This document shows positions 42,476-53,962 of a stretch of 64,000 bases of DNA, piece by piece. Position 1 is the first letter of the stretch. Every line of letters starts with the position of its first letter. This DNA is from Nematopogon swammerdamellus (Eukaryota > Arthropoda > Insecta > Lepidoptera > Adelidae). A program made the translations under genes and the position numbers. A model generated the notes under the pieces. That model saw only the letters and a program-made list of their open reading frames with translations, was not told the origin of the DNA and ran no database searches. Location of the stretch: the NCBI GenBank assembly GCA_946902875.1, contig OX336340.1, positions 11,299,566 to 11,363,565 on the forward strand. Direction: 5' to 3'.

Positions 42476-45400
42476 TGCGCGTTCTGCTGATGCAGATAGG
42501 GTACTACTATGTTGCAGAAAGAGAGCAATACGAGGGCTGGCGATACCGACGCGTACATTCTGCCGAGATTACTTTAAACAACTCAAAACATTCACTTCTG
42601 TTGCCTATGTTGTATACTCGAGGTGGTAGTATGCAAGAAAAAACAATGAATCATTTCAAACAAACCGTGCCACACACTTGCAAGACACTCGAAAAGCCAA
42701 ATATAATCCACATATAAAACACTCTACTGCACTAGCTGAGAGGAACCCCAGAGTACCTACCCCGCTAATGTATAAAAGGATACCTCAAAATATTAGCTAC
42801 TTACATCGTGACAACATATTCCAGCTCCAGGTGAAAAACCTCTTGTTAGATAAATTTGTATATAAAATATCAAAATTCAATCCTACGCGGATTATATAAA
42901 TTATGTACAAAATATGTATTAAGAGAAACAATATGTAAAACTAACTAGATACTAGATAGAGCTGCAAGATAAAATAGGGAATTAATTTATTAAATTTGTT
43001 GATTGTAATTTCTCTGTTATTACTGAAAATAACGAATAGATATTATTTCCGGACTTGGAGCACTCCCATTTATTTCAAGATATTTATATGGTCTCCTGAG
43101 TATTGGTATGTACGTGGACTTCACGTTTAATAATTACATATTGCATATGTTTAATTTATTTGTTGCAGACCACATTATGTCACGTATTCAATTCGTCTCG
43201 TATTTTTGTCTGCGCGTATCGACTGGACGTAGTCGAGCACTGCAAATAAATTTTTATTCGATCAACCGAACAATTTGTCTAACTGCACAGTTGCGTGAGA
43301 ATAACTCCGACCTTGCTAGCTTTGTCCAATCATTATGGTATTGAAATTATATGCGTGTCTATAGACCTCCTCGTTTTGCTCCTTTGTAGCAATCTAGCTA
43401 AATGTGAGTAGCCACTTTGGTGCAGATAAAACAGCGGACATTAATCACCGACATGAACACAATAATAAATACATTCCTGTGCATTCAACCGACTCGTTCA
43501 AGTAGGTGTCGGGCGATCGGAAACGTTTGCAGAAACGTCTCTACAGAAAAAATATTCTTGATTTAATAGTGAAAATGAAAAATGAGATTTTATAGTATTT
43601 ACCTAGTAACTATTTATTAATACTATCGTACAATGCGATCGTGGTGGTGTGGAAAGAATTTGCTGTTTTATATAAACAATACATATGACACTAGACAAGA
43701 TATAAACAAGACCAAAATGTAATGTGGCCTAATGTTTGAATATAATAGAAACTCTTTATTGCACACAATGGAAAGAAGAACAGTATACGAGTAGAACAAA
43801 CAAATACAGGAGTGCGCAAAGGCGGACTTATCACTGCAAATGATTTCTTCCAGTCAACCTTTGCTTGGATCTAATTTAATAAGAAATAGGTCTTTATATT
43901 AACCTGTCCAAGTTTATACCACGCACATTAAAGAACATATTATACTTTTTTATTTTAGTTTTTATTTACGTTTGAGGCTCTACGCGGCCGCGGCTGGGAC
44001 GAATTATATTATTCCTGGAATTATGTCCAGCATGGGTTTCCTGGTTCATTGAAGTCTTTCATTCCTTAAGCGTACAATAACATTTTGTTTAATAACAACA
44101 ATGTGCAAACATCGTAAACTTATTTGTACACCTTACCCGAGATGTCGGTCGCGCATCGGCCTTGAAATGAAAAGTTTCAATGTTAAACTAAATAAAGCAA
44201 ATAATTTATTCTCACTAGGAGTTACGCGGCGAACTCGATTACGTCCGCGGCTGCACTCGTCGCAACTCGCACATAATCGCCCTTCTTTTTTTATTTGCGT
44301 GGACATTGACCTGGAATGAGAAGTCACTGCCTCAGTTTATATTATATTTTAGGAATTGCATAGCTATATTAAGTATGCATATCGTTACCACTGTCTTTAC
44401 TTACTTTCTTTACTTATGTCATGTCCGCGCACGCGCAACGCGCTCGTTCACCGAATACTTACAGAGCATGCTTATTACTTAGGGACCATACTAATAAAAA
44501 AAATACTTCATAATAATACTTTTTTTCTGAGATGTAAGTAACATGTTTAGGCCTGGCTACCCACGTCCCTAAATCAGAGACGATTTCGGGGCCACTGGTG
44601 GTGGGGGTAAAATGGGATCCGCGCGCATCGCTGCCGACCGCAAGTCGCCTCTGAGTCGCGGGTCCGCCTATCCTGATTTCAATTATAATAATTACTGCGC
44701 TGATTTGCCTACACACGCACCGATATAGAAGCACTGCCTCCGAATTGCCTCTAATTTAGTGACGTGGATAGGCCGCAGTACTCAAAGTTCATAGAGTTTA
44801 TAATACATTGATTCTTACGAATTTAATTATTTCATTAATGTTATATAGTGAACTTGAACCGTTGTTGAGCTCACGCGATACAACGAGATGGAATATCTGT
44901 TGCCCAATAATAAGCGTGATCGTTTGTAGATTCGTGGTCCCATTAATACTGGTAATCGAATTGTATTGTGTCATATATTTAAGTTACATTGATTTACGTT
45001 TACAATGACCTTTGTGTTTTTTATGTAATCCTAATATGGGTGTCTGAGTCACAGAGGAGCCAAAGCACATGCTCCAATATCACATCCGAGGAGGTAGGTG
45101 CCATAACGGAGACTTTCCTTTGGATTTCTAGCTATGCTAAATTAGAGGAGAACATTTTACATCCAGTACGATGATATCGCCTACAATTTGTGCCTACCGC
45201 CTAATAAGTACGATCAAGGAAATCAATCTACTGTTTTATACCGGTTCCGAACTGTGAAGCAGCAGGTGTAGGTATGCATGTGCATGTGTGATATGTTATG
45301 ATTTATTATAAACATTTCAAGTAATTTAACAACATTTCTTTGTCATAATTCGGCCAATCTCGACTAGTCCGAAATAATACTAACAATTTCATACAAAAGA

Positions 45401-46317
45401 CGTCAACGTGCCAGGAAACCCTGTACTATAAAGTATTTTCATAACCAGTCCATAGAAAGACGTACAGTTATTTACACTGGCTCTTCACATATAGACAATA
45501 TCACCATATTTCTAAAGACAAGGAGGCATCTTCTTACCATCTATGTAATATAGTTTTTCAAATATATATTTTTTTTTTCAGAAAATTATTGGAATAAATT
45601 AATTGTTCAAAAAAATTATTCCTTATACTTTTAAAAAAATTGTTTTACTTATCATTATCTTTATTAATTATTTCTGCAGCAAATATATCTGCGGGAAGCA
45701 CCTGTAAATTTCTAGAGGTTGTAGTAGAACAACATGAACGCACCAATGTGTGACAATGCGGTGCGGCAGCGGCGGGGCGGCACCTCCGTCGCACCGCCTG
45801 CGCCCCGCGCCGCCGTCGCTCTCCAACACCCGCGAATGTAGAGCGGCCTTCGTAAAGATCAACACCTCAATGAAAACATGTATGTAATTCCATTCGTCAT
45901 ATTATTTTTCACATGTCCCAAATATCTTAAATTATATCACATTCATAATAATTCAATTTGATGCGGACGAAGTAAAGCTGTAAAAAATTATTTCCTCAAA
46001 GTGATTATCTGCTAAATAGGCAATTTGATTACAGCTTCCTCAGTTACTATGATCTTGAGGAAGATACGAGTATCAAACATACTGACACACTGATAAATGT
46101 GTGCCACTTTTCCGAAGAAATATATTGTGAATGTGATGATCGAAAACTGGTGAGGACACTTTTTCATAAGAAAACTATTTATGAAGCCTATGTATATGGT
46201 GCACGCGAGACACCTGTCCTTGGTCTTGTCAGTACATGATATTTTGTTCCTGTCGGTACTTGGTACCATGCCAGTACTTTCTTGTTCTCGCGCTGACAAC
46301 TGGACGGAAAGCATGAA
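42476..46317. other. Intergenic, no gene recognised
   Basis: 3.8 kb without a recognisable gene or repeat family. One G/C-rich patch at 45760-45845. Otherwise AT-rich with short frames. Confidence 0.45.
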
Positions 46318-47396
46318 CTATTTTTAAACACAACACCTTTACTCACGGTTCTTCACGAGCTATGTGGCTCGACGTTTCGGGCCAAGCGTATGGCCCATCA
46401 TTATGAGCACTCTGCCTGGTGCGACGGTTGGCAGAGAACTGTCAGATCTCCGTCCGTCGTTGACGAAGATTGTAGCTGTGGCCAGTGCGGGTAGTTTCCG
46501 TAGACGAGGGTTCAGGTGCGTTCCGGGTCTCGGCGGAGAGACAGAAGGCGAGAAGGCGCTGACGGTGTCCACTTCCGGCTGGTCGTGTCCGTCGTGTCTT
46601 CTTCTCTTGAGCGGCGCTATGACTGGGTTCCACATCGGCGACAACTTGAAGGCGTCCTCCCGGTTGAAGTTGTCGTGCTTCTTGATTTCGATGAACTCTC
46701 GGACTAGACGTGGGACGTGTCGTGTTTCAGTCGCAAGAATTTTGACCTGATCGAACCTAATCCAGTGGTTCGTTCCGGAGTCCATGTGATCGCACACTGC
46801 CGATTTGTTGGAGTCCAGTTGTCTCGCCTCTCGTATGTGCTCCGAGACCCGCGTCGCTATGCTCCTCTTCGTCTGCCCTACGGTGGGCGAGACAACTGGA
46901 CTCCAACAAATCGGCAGTGTGCGATCACATGGACTCCGGAACGAACCACTGGATTAGGTTCGATCAGGTCAAAATTCTTGCGACTGAAACACGACACGTC
47001 CCACGTCTCGTCCGAGAGTCCATCGAAATCAAGAAGCACGACAACTTCAACCGGGAGGACGCCTTCAAGTTGTCGCCGATGTGGAACCCAGTCATAGCGC
47101 CGCTCAAGAGTAGAAGACACGACGGACACGACCAGCCGGAAGTGGACATTGTTAGCGCCTTCTGTCTCTCCGCCGAGATCCGGAACGCACCTGAACCCTC
47201 GTCTACGGAAACTACCCGCACTGGCCACAGCTACAATCTTCGTCAAAGACGGACGGAGATCTGACAGTTATCTGCCAACCGTCGCACCAGGCGCAGAGCA
47301 CTCTGCTCATGATGATGGGCCATACGCTTGGCCCGAAACGTCGAGCCACATAGCTCGTGAAGAACCGTGAGTAAAGCTGTTGTGTTTAAAAATAAT
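46318..47396. mobile_element. Inverted dimer of Penelope-like element 3' ends
   Basis: The left arm (46318-46882, minus) and right arm (46886-47396, plus) are inverted copies of the 3' end of the Penelope-like element at 57.9-59.9 kb. Both encode the region CDHMDSGTNHWIRFDQVKIL ... RHVPRLVRE ... KKHDNFNREDAFKLSPMWNP; the left arm also keeps QTKRSIATRVSEH. The arms meet head to head. No reverse transcriptase. Outer ends read AAACACAAC(A)G/CTTTACTCACGG inward. Confidence 0.85.
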
Positions 47397-47703
47397 GTCT
47401 AACAATAGTAATTTAAAAACCCATATAAGCATGAACTAATTTTCACAGCCGTTTCTAGCGACCTTCATTGCGGTGTTCGACACACTATGCTGGCGCCTGT
47501 AGTAGAATTTCAGGTGAATGTTAATTGAAACTAGGCTTTAACGCCCGTTAACCTCGCGTTGGCCAACGCTAAATCACGATGCATTACTGTACCTATTCAT
47601 TATGTCCAGGGTTGGCGCAACCACTCCGTACTATCGGAGTTGCGCATCAGTATCGACGGCCGGTGAAAACTGATGCGCTCTATTTAGTGTGAAAATTCAT
47701 TAG

Positions 47704-47710
47704 TATAAAG
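47704..47710 (+). promoter_or_regulatory. TATA box of gene E
   Basis: TATAAAG 118 bases before the ATG of gene E. The TCAGTCACCTG initiator of genes B-D is not present; a TCAGG occurs near 47751. The 5' UTR is longer than in A-D. Confidence 0.55.
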
Positions 47711-47827
47711 TCGCGCAAGGAGCCGCAAGGAGTACACTCCAGCTCGGTCTTCAGGACATGCCTGACATCCACTGAACGTTAATGTACAAGTGTAAAAGTG
47801 AACAGCGACTGTTGTAGTTCGGACAAA

Positions 47828-50634
47828 ATGTTGTCCAAAGTGAGTACCTACTCTGAAACATAACTTCTTTAAAAAAGTGTCAAGATTGAAATATTCAAAA
47901 TTGTGTTCGCGAAATAACTAATTATAGTAATGAAAGACAATTAATATAGAAATACTGATACTGTGCAATAATATATTATTGTTTAATGTTCAGGTAATTG
48001 CCTTCTGTGCCCTCGTGGCTACAAGCCAGGCGTTCCACTCGGCCATCTCGCACCAGTCTCTGCACAAGCACGACGGCCCTCACCACATAGTGCCCATCCA
48101 CCACCATGCCCTCCACCACCACATTCCTCACCACGAGCTGTTCCACCAGAACCAGCATCACATCGCGCTCGGCGGTCACCACGGACTCATTGGACTGGGA
48201 CATATCGGCCATCAAGGAGAACACGTAAGAGTTAGAACAAGACAGTGAATACAGTTCCTCGGCTTCTGCATTAGAAGTAGAAACAGGACAGTTGTATAAT
48301 TATTGTACCGTGTGGGGCCGGTACTTTAAAAGAATAGCCCCACTGCATCTCTCCCCGTGTATGTCGTAAAAGGCGACTAAGGGATATGACTCCCTTCTTA
48401 TATTACTAGGTGGTAGGGTTTAACCCGCCCGGGTTGGTACCACCGCACTGAATGAAAGGTCGGTCGAAACGGCTATGTAAATAGTTTGTGTTTTCCGTCC
48501 AGTTCAGTGTAGCCGGCACGACCGAAGGGAAGCACTGACGTGGCACCAAGTTCACCCGGTGTTATGGGCTGACATCACGGATGTTGTAGGTGATGGTAGC
48601 CAACCGTGTCAGTTTCCATAAAAAAAAAAAAAAAAAAAAAATTATTGCGACAACATCAAATTATGCAGTCTTCGAACTGCTAAAAAAAATTGACCTGGGT
48701 AGACCGCTGTTGACATCTGCCGAACATGGAATGAAATTTTATGTAAGTAACTTCAGTTTTTTCGCTTCGCGCGCTTTCGCTCCTCTCAGAATTGTCTGGT
48801 TCTCTTGATTTTTCCTTTAAACGATTAGCGAGAGTTTCGAAACTATGATGACTCATCACATCTTAAACTATAAATAATACCGTTAATTTAACACACTTCC
48901 ATTACTCACAAAATCCTTCTTCTGAAGTAAGGTAAAAAAAAAAAAAATTTAAGTAAAAAACGTTTAATTCTCGATCACGAGGCAGTACAATAAATACACC
49001 TTAAAATAACAAGGTATTTCAAACATACTCTTCGCTAGTATACTTTCAGAGATATAACAATTCTTCCGCGTTACGCCTTTTCGTTACGCGTGAATACCTC
49101 GCCGGGCGCGGGCGGTGTGGCCCGATCGTTGTTCTGGGTCGCCACTATTTAACGTGCGGGTGAGACATGTCATTTGATTCCATTTCAATTTGATTACATG
49201 TCAAAATTGTTGTGCTGCTAGCGACTGACGCGACGGTGCTTTATATTGTCTATTTGGCGAGCGGCCTGCCGAAATTATCCCTTAAACTCTGGTGAAGGAA
49301 AACACTACGAGGAAACCTGTAACGTAGGTAATTCAAAATGTGTTGGTACGCCGACGTGAGGTTATTCTCTATTAGCATTTCATCGCTATGAGCGATTTTT
49401 TATTACCCGTCTAACAGGTAACTCATTCCAACGGGATTCTCAATGCGTCTAGTGCGACAGAGCTGCGGCTACAGTTATTTTTACGATAATCGCTAAAACA
49501 GAAAATACGTAGATCGTGCGTGCCTCCCTGTTCCGTGCGTCCGCCATTGTCTGATGATATTATTCTGCGCAGGCGTGGTCGTACCCTGCGTACAAGTTCG
49601 CATACTCTGTCCACGACCACCACACCGGCGACGTGAAGTCTCAGCACGAGTCGCGACACGGCGACGTGGTGCAGGGCGGCTACTCGCTCGTGGAGCCGGA
49701 CGGTAACCTGCGGAATGTCGAGTATAAGGCTGATGATCATACCGGGTGAGTCGTAGTCTATTCTCTAAAGTCGACATGATCCAACTAGGCCTTGGTAAGG
49801 CCATCTAGTGATAAAGTTAACAACCTCTTCCGAAGTAATTTTATATTATGTCCAAAATGTTATTGAAAATGCCGGTAGATGGGGTTTACTTTTAAATTAC
49901 TGCATTTTTATAGATTTAAGTATTTCGATGTGCCACCTTCTCGGAGGTGCTGTTTAGCGCGTTTCCGCCGTTCCCTTTCCACCTCCGTAAAAAGCGCACT
50001 TGGCAGGGATTGCATCCCTATACGCTGAACTTACCGCGGTTGCGTACCAATCGGTTCTGCAGATTCTTCCTCCACAAAACCGGTAAACTCTGGAACGCTC
50101 TACCTGCCCACATATTGCCCCCCAAGTATAGTCTCGGGTCCTTCAAGAGAGGCGTGAATGGGCACCTGTCACGCTGGCATGGCATTCGCAGCCTCCGCAT
50201 GCGTCCGAATGTGCATGGGCGTCGCTAGACACCGTATGGGTGACTCGGCGCCACATGTCGCGCTTAGTATAAAAAAAACAAGGTGATATTGGCTGGTCCG
50301 AGCAAGTGCTCTGGCCCCTTTGACCCATACCGAATTACAAAAATTAAATATATTTATAATTCTAATTCAAAACATTTATTCTGTTTATCTTAAAACTAAA
50401 ATTCCATAACGCCAAATTCATAAATGTATGTGCAGAATAATCTCGAAACCGAAGCCTGTCGCCCCCGTCACGCTGCTGTTCGTTATAATGATGCGTCTAG
50501 TCACGGGCCTAGTGAGATAAAGCACACATTTTAATTTATTAATATTATGTATTATTTTCAGTTTCAACGCCATCGTGCACCACTCCTCGCCTCATCATCA
50601 TATTCATCTCTCCCACGGCCACCACCACTTATAA
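47828..50634 (+). CDS. RR-2 cuticular protein, gene E (4 exons, 162 aa)
   Basis: CPR-family secreted cuticle protein, diverged from A-D. Exons 47828-47839 (MLSK), 47994-48224, 49573-49745 and 50562-50634; phases 0, 0, 2; joined frame complete. The signal peptide probably ends at residue 17 (TSQA/F). Residues 18-81 are His-rich ([13 protein letters not shown], then [14 protein letters not shown]), ending GHQGEH. RR-2 is residues 82-139, starting [19 protein letters not shown] and ending [10 protein letters not shown]; this exon is 173 bases, six longer than in A-D. The tail begins [13 protein letters not shown] and ends GHHHHL. Exon 3 is single copy. Intron 2 holds a SINE; intron 3 holds a LINE fragment and a SINE II tail. 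Poly(A) signal at 50794. Confidence 0.92.
48304..48640 (+). mobile_element. SINE I copy with internal deletion, intron 2 of gene E
   Basis: Starts ACCGTGTGGGGCCGGTACTT, runs to GGCGACTAAGGGATATGACT, then jumps to the shared central domain (ACTAGGTGGTAGGGTTTAAC, GGTTGGTACCACCGCACTG), and ends CAGTTTCCAT plus an A-run. The tRNA-like and 5S-like parts seen in the 22.7 and 38.9 kb copies are missing. Confidence 0.8.
49925..50273 (+). mobile_element. Jockey/CR1-like LINE 3' end, intron 3 of gene E
   Basis: Encodes the C-terminal end of a non-LTR reverse transcriptase: [20 protein letters not shown] at about 50050-50110, then [20 protein letters not shown] and [17 protein letters not shown] before the stop at 50226-50228. 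It ends GGCGCCACATGTCGCGCTTA and a short A-run. Related fragments lie at 42.2, 57.2 and 60.2 kb in the opposite orientation. Confidence 0.75.
50276..50345 (+). mobile_element. SINE II 3' tail fragment
   Basis: GGTGATATTGGCTGGTCCGA ... CCCATACCGAATTACAAAAA, matching the end of the SINE II copy at 2048-2128. It abuts the LINE end at 50273. Confidence 0.65.
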
Positions 50635-50793
50635 GCAACCCCCGCTCGACCCCGCCGCGGCCGCCACCGACCCCCGCTGCCGACTGCGCATGCCCACCCG
50701 TCCGTCCCCACTCGCCAAGACTGCAAACGATACGCTTCGCGACTCCACTTGTCGCGCTTTACATATTAATGCAAAATATAGATTATTAGCGCT

Positions 50794-50799
50794 AATAAA
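50794..50799 (+). terminator. Poly(A) signal, gene E
   Basis: AATAAA 160 bases after the stop codon. Confidence 0.6.
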
Positions 50800-50839
50800 T
50801 TACGGTTGTCTCATTTCCTTTTCCCTAAATGTATCTATC

Positions 50840-52160
50840 TTAACAAAACAAGTTTCACATACTTAATGATTTGAATTATCTGATAATCTAAATTAACAGA
50901 GAGAAAGTGATAGGGCGGAAAAGTACACGAACAAATATTCTTCTTATATTTGTATCAAGGTGTCCGCAGTATGGTATGGAATCCACACAAGCTCTCAATT
51001 ATTTTCGGCTACGGAAACCTTAATGATCGTCCTTCTGTTGGCGGAACACCAAGTCCATTAAAAAGTGAATTAGCTATTGTGAACATAAAAACTAAAATTA
51101 TGTGACCTATAAGTACCTAATTTTTCGATACTAAATTGTTTGCGGATTATCATGTTTGATTTGAATAGCAAGACTATAGTTTGAAATTAAAAACATATTA
51201 CACGTTTTTGATTAGGGAGAGCGTTTTGTGCTTTTTCCGGCTGTAACCCACGGAATCCCTGTGACCCTTTTGTCTGCGGAACCCCAGGGTTCCGCGGAAC
51301 ACCTTTTGGGAACCGCTGGTATGGAATACTAAAACGGGGTGATTGTGCAGGTTAGGGTTACCCTCCAAATGTATGGAGAATAGAAACAAAAAAAAGATGT
51401 CAAACAAAACATGTTCATTCTCACGTACTTCACTCTTTTCAGTATTTCGCGGACATACACTATTTAGATATCTCAGTAATTTCTGATTTTTTCACTGTCA
51501 TAAAAATATACGCCGTTAGGAGTATAATATCTGTCGGGATTCCTGAACTAGGCTAAAGACGTAGGTACTTATCACCAAAGTAATGCTGGCGTACATTTTC
51601 CTTAAATAGAAAAACATCATCATCTGGTGCATACGAGTTTCAGAAATTTTACGGCGGGTGTCAAATTGAGGTTCAGCAGGCCGAGGCTTTACAACCCTTA
51701 ATTTAACTTAGTTCAACTTCATAGTTCAACTAACAAGCTGTCATAAATGTTCTGAATGTTGTTTTGTAACTTGTTTTATGTCGGTGATCTAGCGCAGCGC
51801 CACCTCTTGCGGAAAGCGTAAACCTGTTGAACGGATAGCAGGCACGTACGATGTTCGCTCTGCTACGAAAGTCAGAGGAGGAAGCATGCCAAAACGATTT
51901 TTTTCGCTTACATGTGCAAAGCTGTGGAACGAATCATCGTGTGAGCGGCATTTTATTAAACTAGAGCAGTATCCAGTTTTTAGATTGTCCAGTGTATAGG
52001 TTCCCTGTAATACTTCATATCTACTACTCATCATCTAGTTGATTCAGAGAACTGATTCCAAGACGTTTGAAAGGCTCAATCAGCAAGTATAATAATAATC
52101 CGTTCAAGTTTTAGTTTTAAATAAAATTATATGTACTCTTAAAAACACTTTTCTTACATA
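50840..52160. other. Intergenic between E and F, first part
   Basis: No gene or repeat recognised with confidence. Confidence 0.4.
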
Positions 52161-52164
52161 CATA

Positions 52165-52392
52165 CATATCACACACGCTGAATCCGGACAATCGAGGTAA
52201 GCAGAGTAATCGGTGTTGTGCTGCAAGAACTCTGGTCAATTACAGCACAACACCGACTACCACGTTTCGCAAAGTATTCGAACAAGATTAAATCGATCAA
52301 GCAGCAAGTAAGGCACGAAGACCCACCTGCTGCATAAGTTGATGGAAGTACCGTGCCAAGGTGAGAGGTGGCGAGCCTGTCGCCCTTCAGCA
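52165..52392 (-). repeat. Dispersed repeat with hairpin
   Basis: GGTAAGCAGAGTAATCGGTG, then GTTGTGCTGCAAGAACTC ... AATTACAGCACAACACC, an inverted pair, then TTGATGGAAGTACCGTGCCA. Shared in part with 11.4 kb and 25.5 kb. Confidence 0.5.
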
Positions 52393-52394
52393 CG

Positions 52395-52488
52395 GCATCT
52401 TGTCCTCATCCCTTAGTCGCCTTTTACGACATGCATGGGGAGAGATGCAGTGGGGATATTCTTTTTAAGTACCGGCCCCACACGGTAC
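52395..52488 (-). mobile_element. SINE I head-block fragment
   Basis: CATCCCTTAGTCGCCTTTTACGAC ... GAGATGCAGTGGGGATATTC ... CCGGCCCCACACGGTACA, the ACCGTGTGGGG head block in reverse, without the rest of the element. Confidence 0.7.
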
Positions 52489-52837
52489 AATATTATTTAC
52501 AAATAGCAAATAATAAAAAAACAGGTAGGTATCGTATATTTTTTATGTCTACGAAAACCACTAGGTTTAAATACTTGCTTAGGGCAATAGTAAAATCTTT
52601 TATATTACGTTATAATCGTTATATCAAATTATATTTTATGTTACTTAAACTTTATACCTGAATAAATTTAATTAGTTCAAATTATTATTATCCCAACTGG
52701 ATATGTCAAATGGTAAATGTCTATTATGTCAAATCAATGAAGATTATAGCAAATTGATATTATTAGAACTGAAAATTATATCAGATGAAATTATAGAAGT
52801 CGAAATTAGATGAATAATTATTATATCAAACATTAGA

Positions 52838-53037
52838 CAATCATAAAGTTCAAGGTATGCCTGTGAGTCAGCTTAATACTTGTAAACGTCTCAACCAATG
52901 ATTCGAGTACTGAGTTAATAGAAAGTCATATTTTTTGTCATACAATCATAAAGTTCAACGTCTGCCTGTGAGTCAGCTTAATACTTGTTAACGTCTCAAC
53001 CAAGTGATTCGAGTACTGAGTTAATAGAAATTGTCAT
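52838..53037 (+). repeat. Tandem duplication, about 104-base unit
   Basis: ACAATCATAAAGTTCAAGGT ... CTGTGAGTCAGCTTAATACT ... TTCGAGTACTGAGTTAATAG occurs at about 52838-52930 and again at 52942-53033 with a few differences. Confidence 0.85.
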
Positions 53038-53880
53038 ATTATCTCTCGAATGTCATCATCAAATCAAATCAAATCAAATATCTTTATTGCACTCAAAAAT
53101 CGTACAACAGGCAAATACTTACTCTTACAGTCCGCCTTATTATATAGAGTGGTTGTGGAGTGACAGGAAGAAAGAGACATGAAACTAGTGCTTAAATCTA
53201 ATGTAAAAAAAATATATATATGTATACTAAATATATTATAGGTAATATTTTAATAAATAAAAACTACATAAATAAATATAATATATATGTATATATATAA
53301 TAAATATATACATTATATAAGTGTACACGGTACAAGGTGTATAAGTGCACATCATACTCTTGTTCATAGAAACTGAGCAGTACGATGTAAAGCGGTTGGA
53401 GAAGTACCGAGGCAGATGGGTCGATGCGTGGCCAAAAGTTAGTTCTTGATGTTGTCGGTGAATATCGACCGTCACAGCGTAGCATAGGCTTTTTATTTTA
53501 CACAGAAACCTGTATTAAATAAAAAACCTAACACTAAAATAGGTCCGCGAATTATGAAGCGCACTGTGGATAGAATTTGGGAAGTGTGTGCACAGGAAAT
53601 GTAGTTTCACTGCATTTATATATTATATGTATGTACTGGGTGAAGGTTGGAGGAACCACTTTAACAAGCAGAACAATTAAACGAAATCGTTGTCTAACAC
53701 ACAACTTTAGTACCTACAATTAACCAATAAGCAAAATAAACGAGGCGGCGGAAGAAACTTTTCAGTGAGGAATGCATTAGTGAATTCTGGCTAAACAATT
53801 AAACCGTTTTTTTTTTTCAGACATATCTAACCAATAACTATGCACCTAAATAAAATTGCTTTCCTGTTTCTGAAGATGGT
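53038..53880. other. Upstream region of gene F
   Basis: (AATCA)n run and ATATCTTTATTGC at 53058-53085 look like a reversed LINE tail. A TA-rich stretch follows (53205-53320). No gene seen. Confidence 0.45.
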
Positions 53881-53888
53881 TCTATTGA

Positions 53889-53925
53889 TATAAAAACGAA
53901 AATTCCTGAAAAACGTTATCAGTCG
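53889..53925 (+). promoter_or_regulatory. Core promoter of gene F
   Basis: TATAAAA at 53889-53895 and initiator TCAGT at 53919-53923, a standard 30-base spacing. The ATG is at 53963. Unlike B-D the initiator continues CGTCTATCAGG. Confidence 0.75.
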
Positions 53926-53962
53926 TCTATCAGGACCTGAGCGAGTAGTACACTGAGTCAGG

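Noticed and set aside
46360..47264. Two host genes facing each other at 46.4-47.3 kb
   Set aside because: Both frames are the Penelope endonuclease C-terminus in inverted copies, matching 59.3-59.7 kb.
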